Source of the DNA: Marinospirillum sp035271045
Lineage (GTDB): Bacteria > Pseudomonadota > Gammaproteobacteria > Pseudomonadales > Halomonadaceae
Assembly: GCF_035271045.1 (NCBI RefSeq)
Contig: NZ_DATESC010000016.1
Location: 1-13,445 of the forward strand
DNA length: 13,445 nt
Direction of reading: 5' to 3'
The notes under the pieces are model-generated. The model was not told the origin of the DNA. It did no database searches and saw only the letters and a list, made by a program, of their open reading frames with translations. Within the stretch, counting starts at the first letter, position 1; every line of letters starts with the position of its first letter. Made by a program: the position numbers and the translations under genes. This document shows positions 13,072 to 13,445 of this stretch, piece after piece.

Positions 13072-13445
13072 TGTACAGTGGTTGTACTGGTCAAGCCCAG
13101 GTGGACACTTTTAATTGATAATTTTCATACTCAACTGGGGTCATATCACCATTAGATGTATGAAGCCTTTTTAGGTTGTAATATTTCATATACGCAGCAA
13201 CATCGGCTGCCATAGATTCGTAAGTTGGGTGTTGAGCTTTAAGTATCCAGTCGTGTTTTAAGCTGCCAAAAAAGCGTTCAACAACGGCATTGTCCCAACA
13301 AGCGCCAACATCACCCATCGACTGTTTTATACCTAGCTTAGTCAACGCATTTTTTAACTTCTTACTGGTGTACTGTGAGCCACGGTCGCTGTGGAAGATA
13401 ACACCTTTTGGGTGCCCTCTAAGCCAATAAGCTTGCTTAACCGAC
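13072..13445 (-). mobile_element. Second IS3-family element, 3' part (partial)
   Basis: The 3' end of an IS3-family element runs off the window. It is a different element from the one at 606-1847, since the transposases are clearly divergent. Its outer end is probably near 13072, where TGTACAGTGGTTGTACTGG begins with the TG tip usual for the family, about 20 bases past the transposase stop. The exact boundary and target duplication cannot be fixed without the other end. Confidence 0.6.
13091..13444 (-). CDS. IS3-family transposase OrfB, C-terminal part
   Basis: The last 117 codons of an IS3 transposase are visible; the 5' part is outside the window. They include HPKGVIFHSDRGSQYTS with the second catalytic aspartate (20th readable residue) and CWDNAVVERFFGSLK with the catalytic glutamate (56th), keeping the DD(35)E spacing. 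YYNLKRLHTSNGDMTPVEYE is the usual C-terminal block, and the protein ends KVSTWA at TGA (13091-13093). No defect is seen in this part. It points the same way as the R-M operon but is an independent unit; read-through from it into the operon is possible. Confidence 0.9.
   Translation of the reverse strand, partial: SVKQAYWLRGHPKGVIFHSDRGSQYTSKKLKNALTKLGIKQSMGDVGACWDNAVVERFFGSLKHDWILKAQHPTYESMAADVAAYMKYYNLKRLHTSNGDMTPVEYENYQLKVSTWA

Noticed and set aside
12832..13090. SOS control of the operon through a LexA box, suggested by dinD
   Set aside because: No CTGT(N8)ACAG-type site was found in the leader or before dinD.
12956..13114. A 52-residue plus-strand ORF (MMTLSLLGVLVHLSFDDTK...) in the operon leader
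   Set aside because: It has no clear ribosome-binding site, runs across the probable IS3 end into the transposase 3' region, and matches nothing I recognise. A chance frame is more likely.
606..13445. Composite transposon formed by two copies of one IS
   Set aside because: The two IS3 transposases are clearly different in sequence and the ends do not match.
1..13445. CRISPR arrays, tRNA or rRNA genes
   Set aside because: No regularly spaced repeats and no tRNA- or rRNA-like segments were seen.

Overview
The window suggests a marine-type gammaproteobacterium of moderate, roughly 40% GC (by eye). The clues are a chromosomal-integron attC site, IS66- and IS3-family elements, and a type I restriction-modification (R-M) operon of the kind seen in Shewanella, Vibrio and Pseudoalteromonas relatives. 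The genus cannot be fixed from the sequence alone.

Left flank (1-2001): the right end of an IS66-family element (transposase C-terminus plus terminal repeat) abuts a truncated, hydrophobic ORF. That ORF is followed directly by an integron attC recombination site (433-516). The next cassette ORF starts 19 bases past the attC crossover point and is broken by a complete 1242-bp IS3-family element (606-1847) with 28-bp imperfect terminal repeats and a 3-bp AAG target duplication. The element's orfA carries an in-frame TGA. An A6G frameshift signal and an intact DD(35)E orfB follow.

Main block (2002-12831, all minus strand): one tightly packed operon. In transcription order it encodes a one-TRD HsdS-like protein, HsdM, a 35-residue DinD-like remnant, DinD, a Fic protein, a two-TRD HsdS, a SIR2-like protein, HsdR and a YgjP-type zinc metallopeptidase. 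Starts overlap stops at several junctions (ATGA, 11-bp overlaps), so translation is probably coupled. HsdM, HsdS and HsdR make a complete type I R-M enzyme. The SIR2-like gene is much more AT-rich than its neighbours and sits between hsdS and hsdR, the slot that the anticodon nuclease gene prrC occupies in the E. coli prr locus. This suggests a second-line, abortive-infection effector carried inside an R-M operon. DinD and Fic are further accessory cargo between hsdM and hsdS.

Right flank (12832-13445): a 260-bp leader with a plausible promoter for the operon and a long two-tier hairpin, then the 3' part of a second, different IS3-family element running off the window. The defence operon is therefore bracketed by mobile elements next to an eroding integron cassette array, as expected of an acquired defence island.
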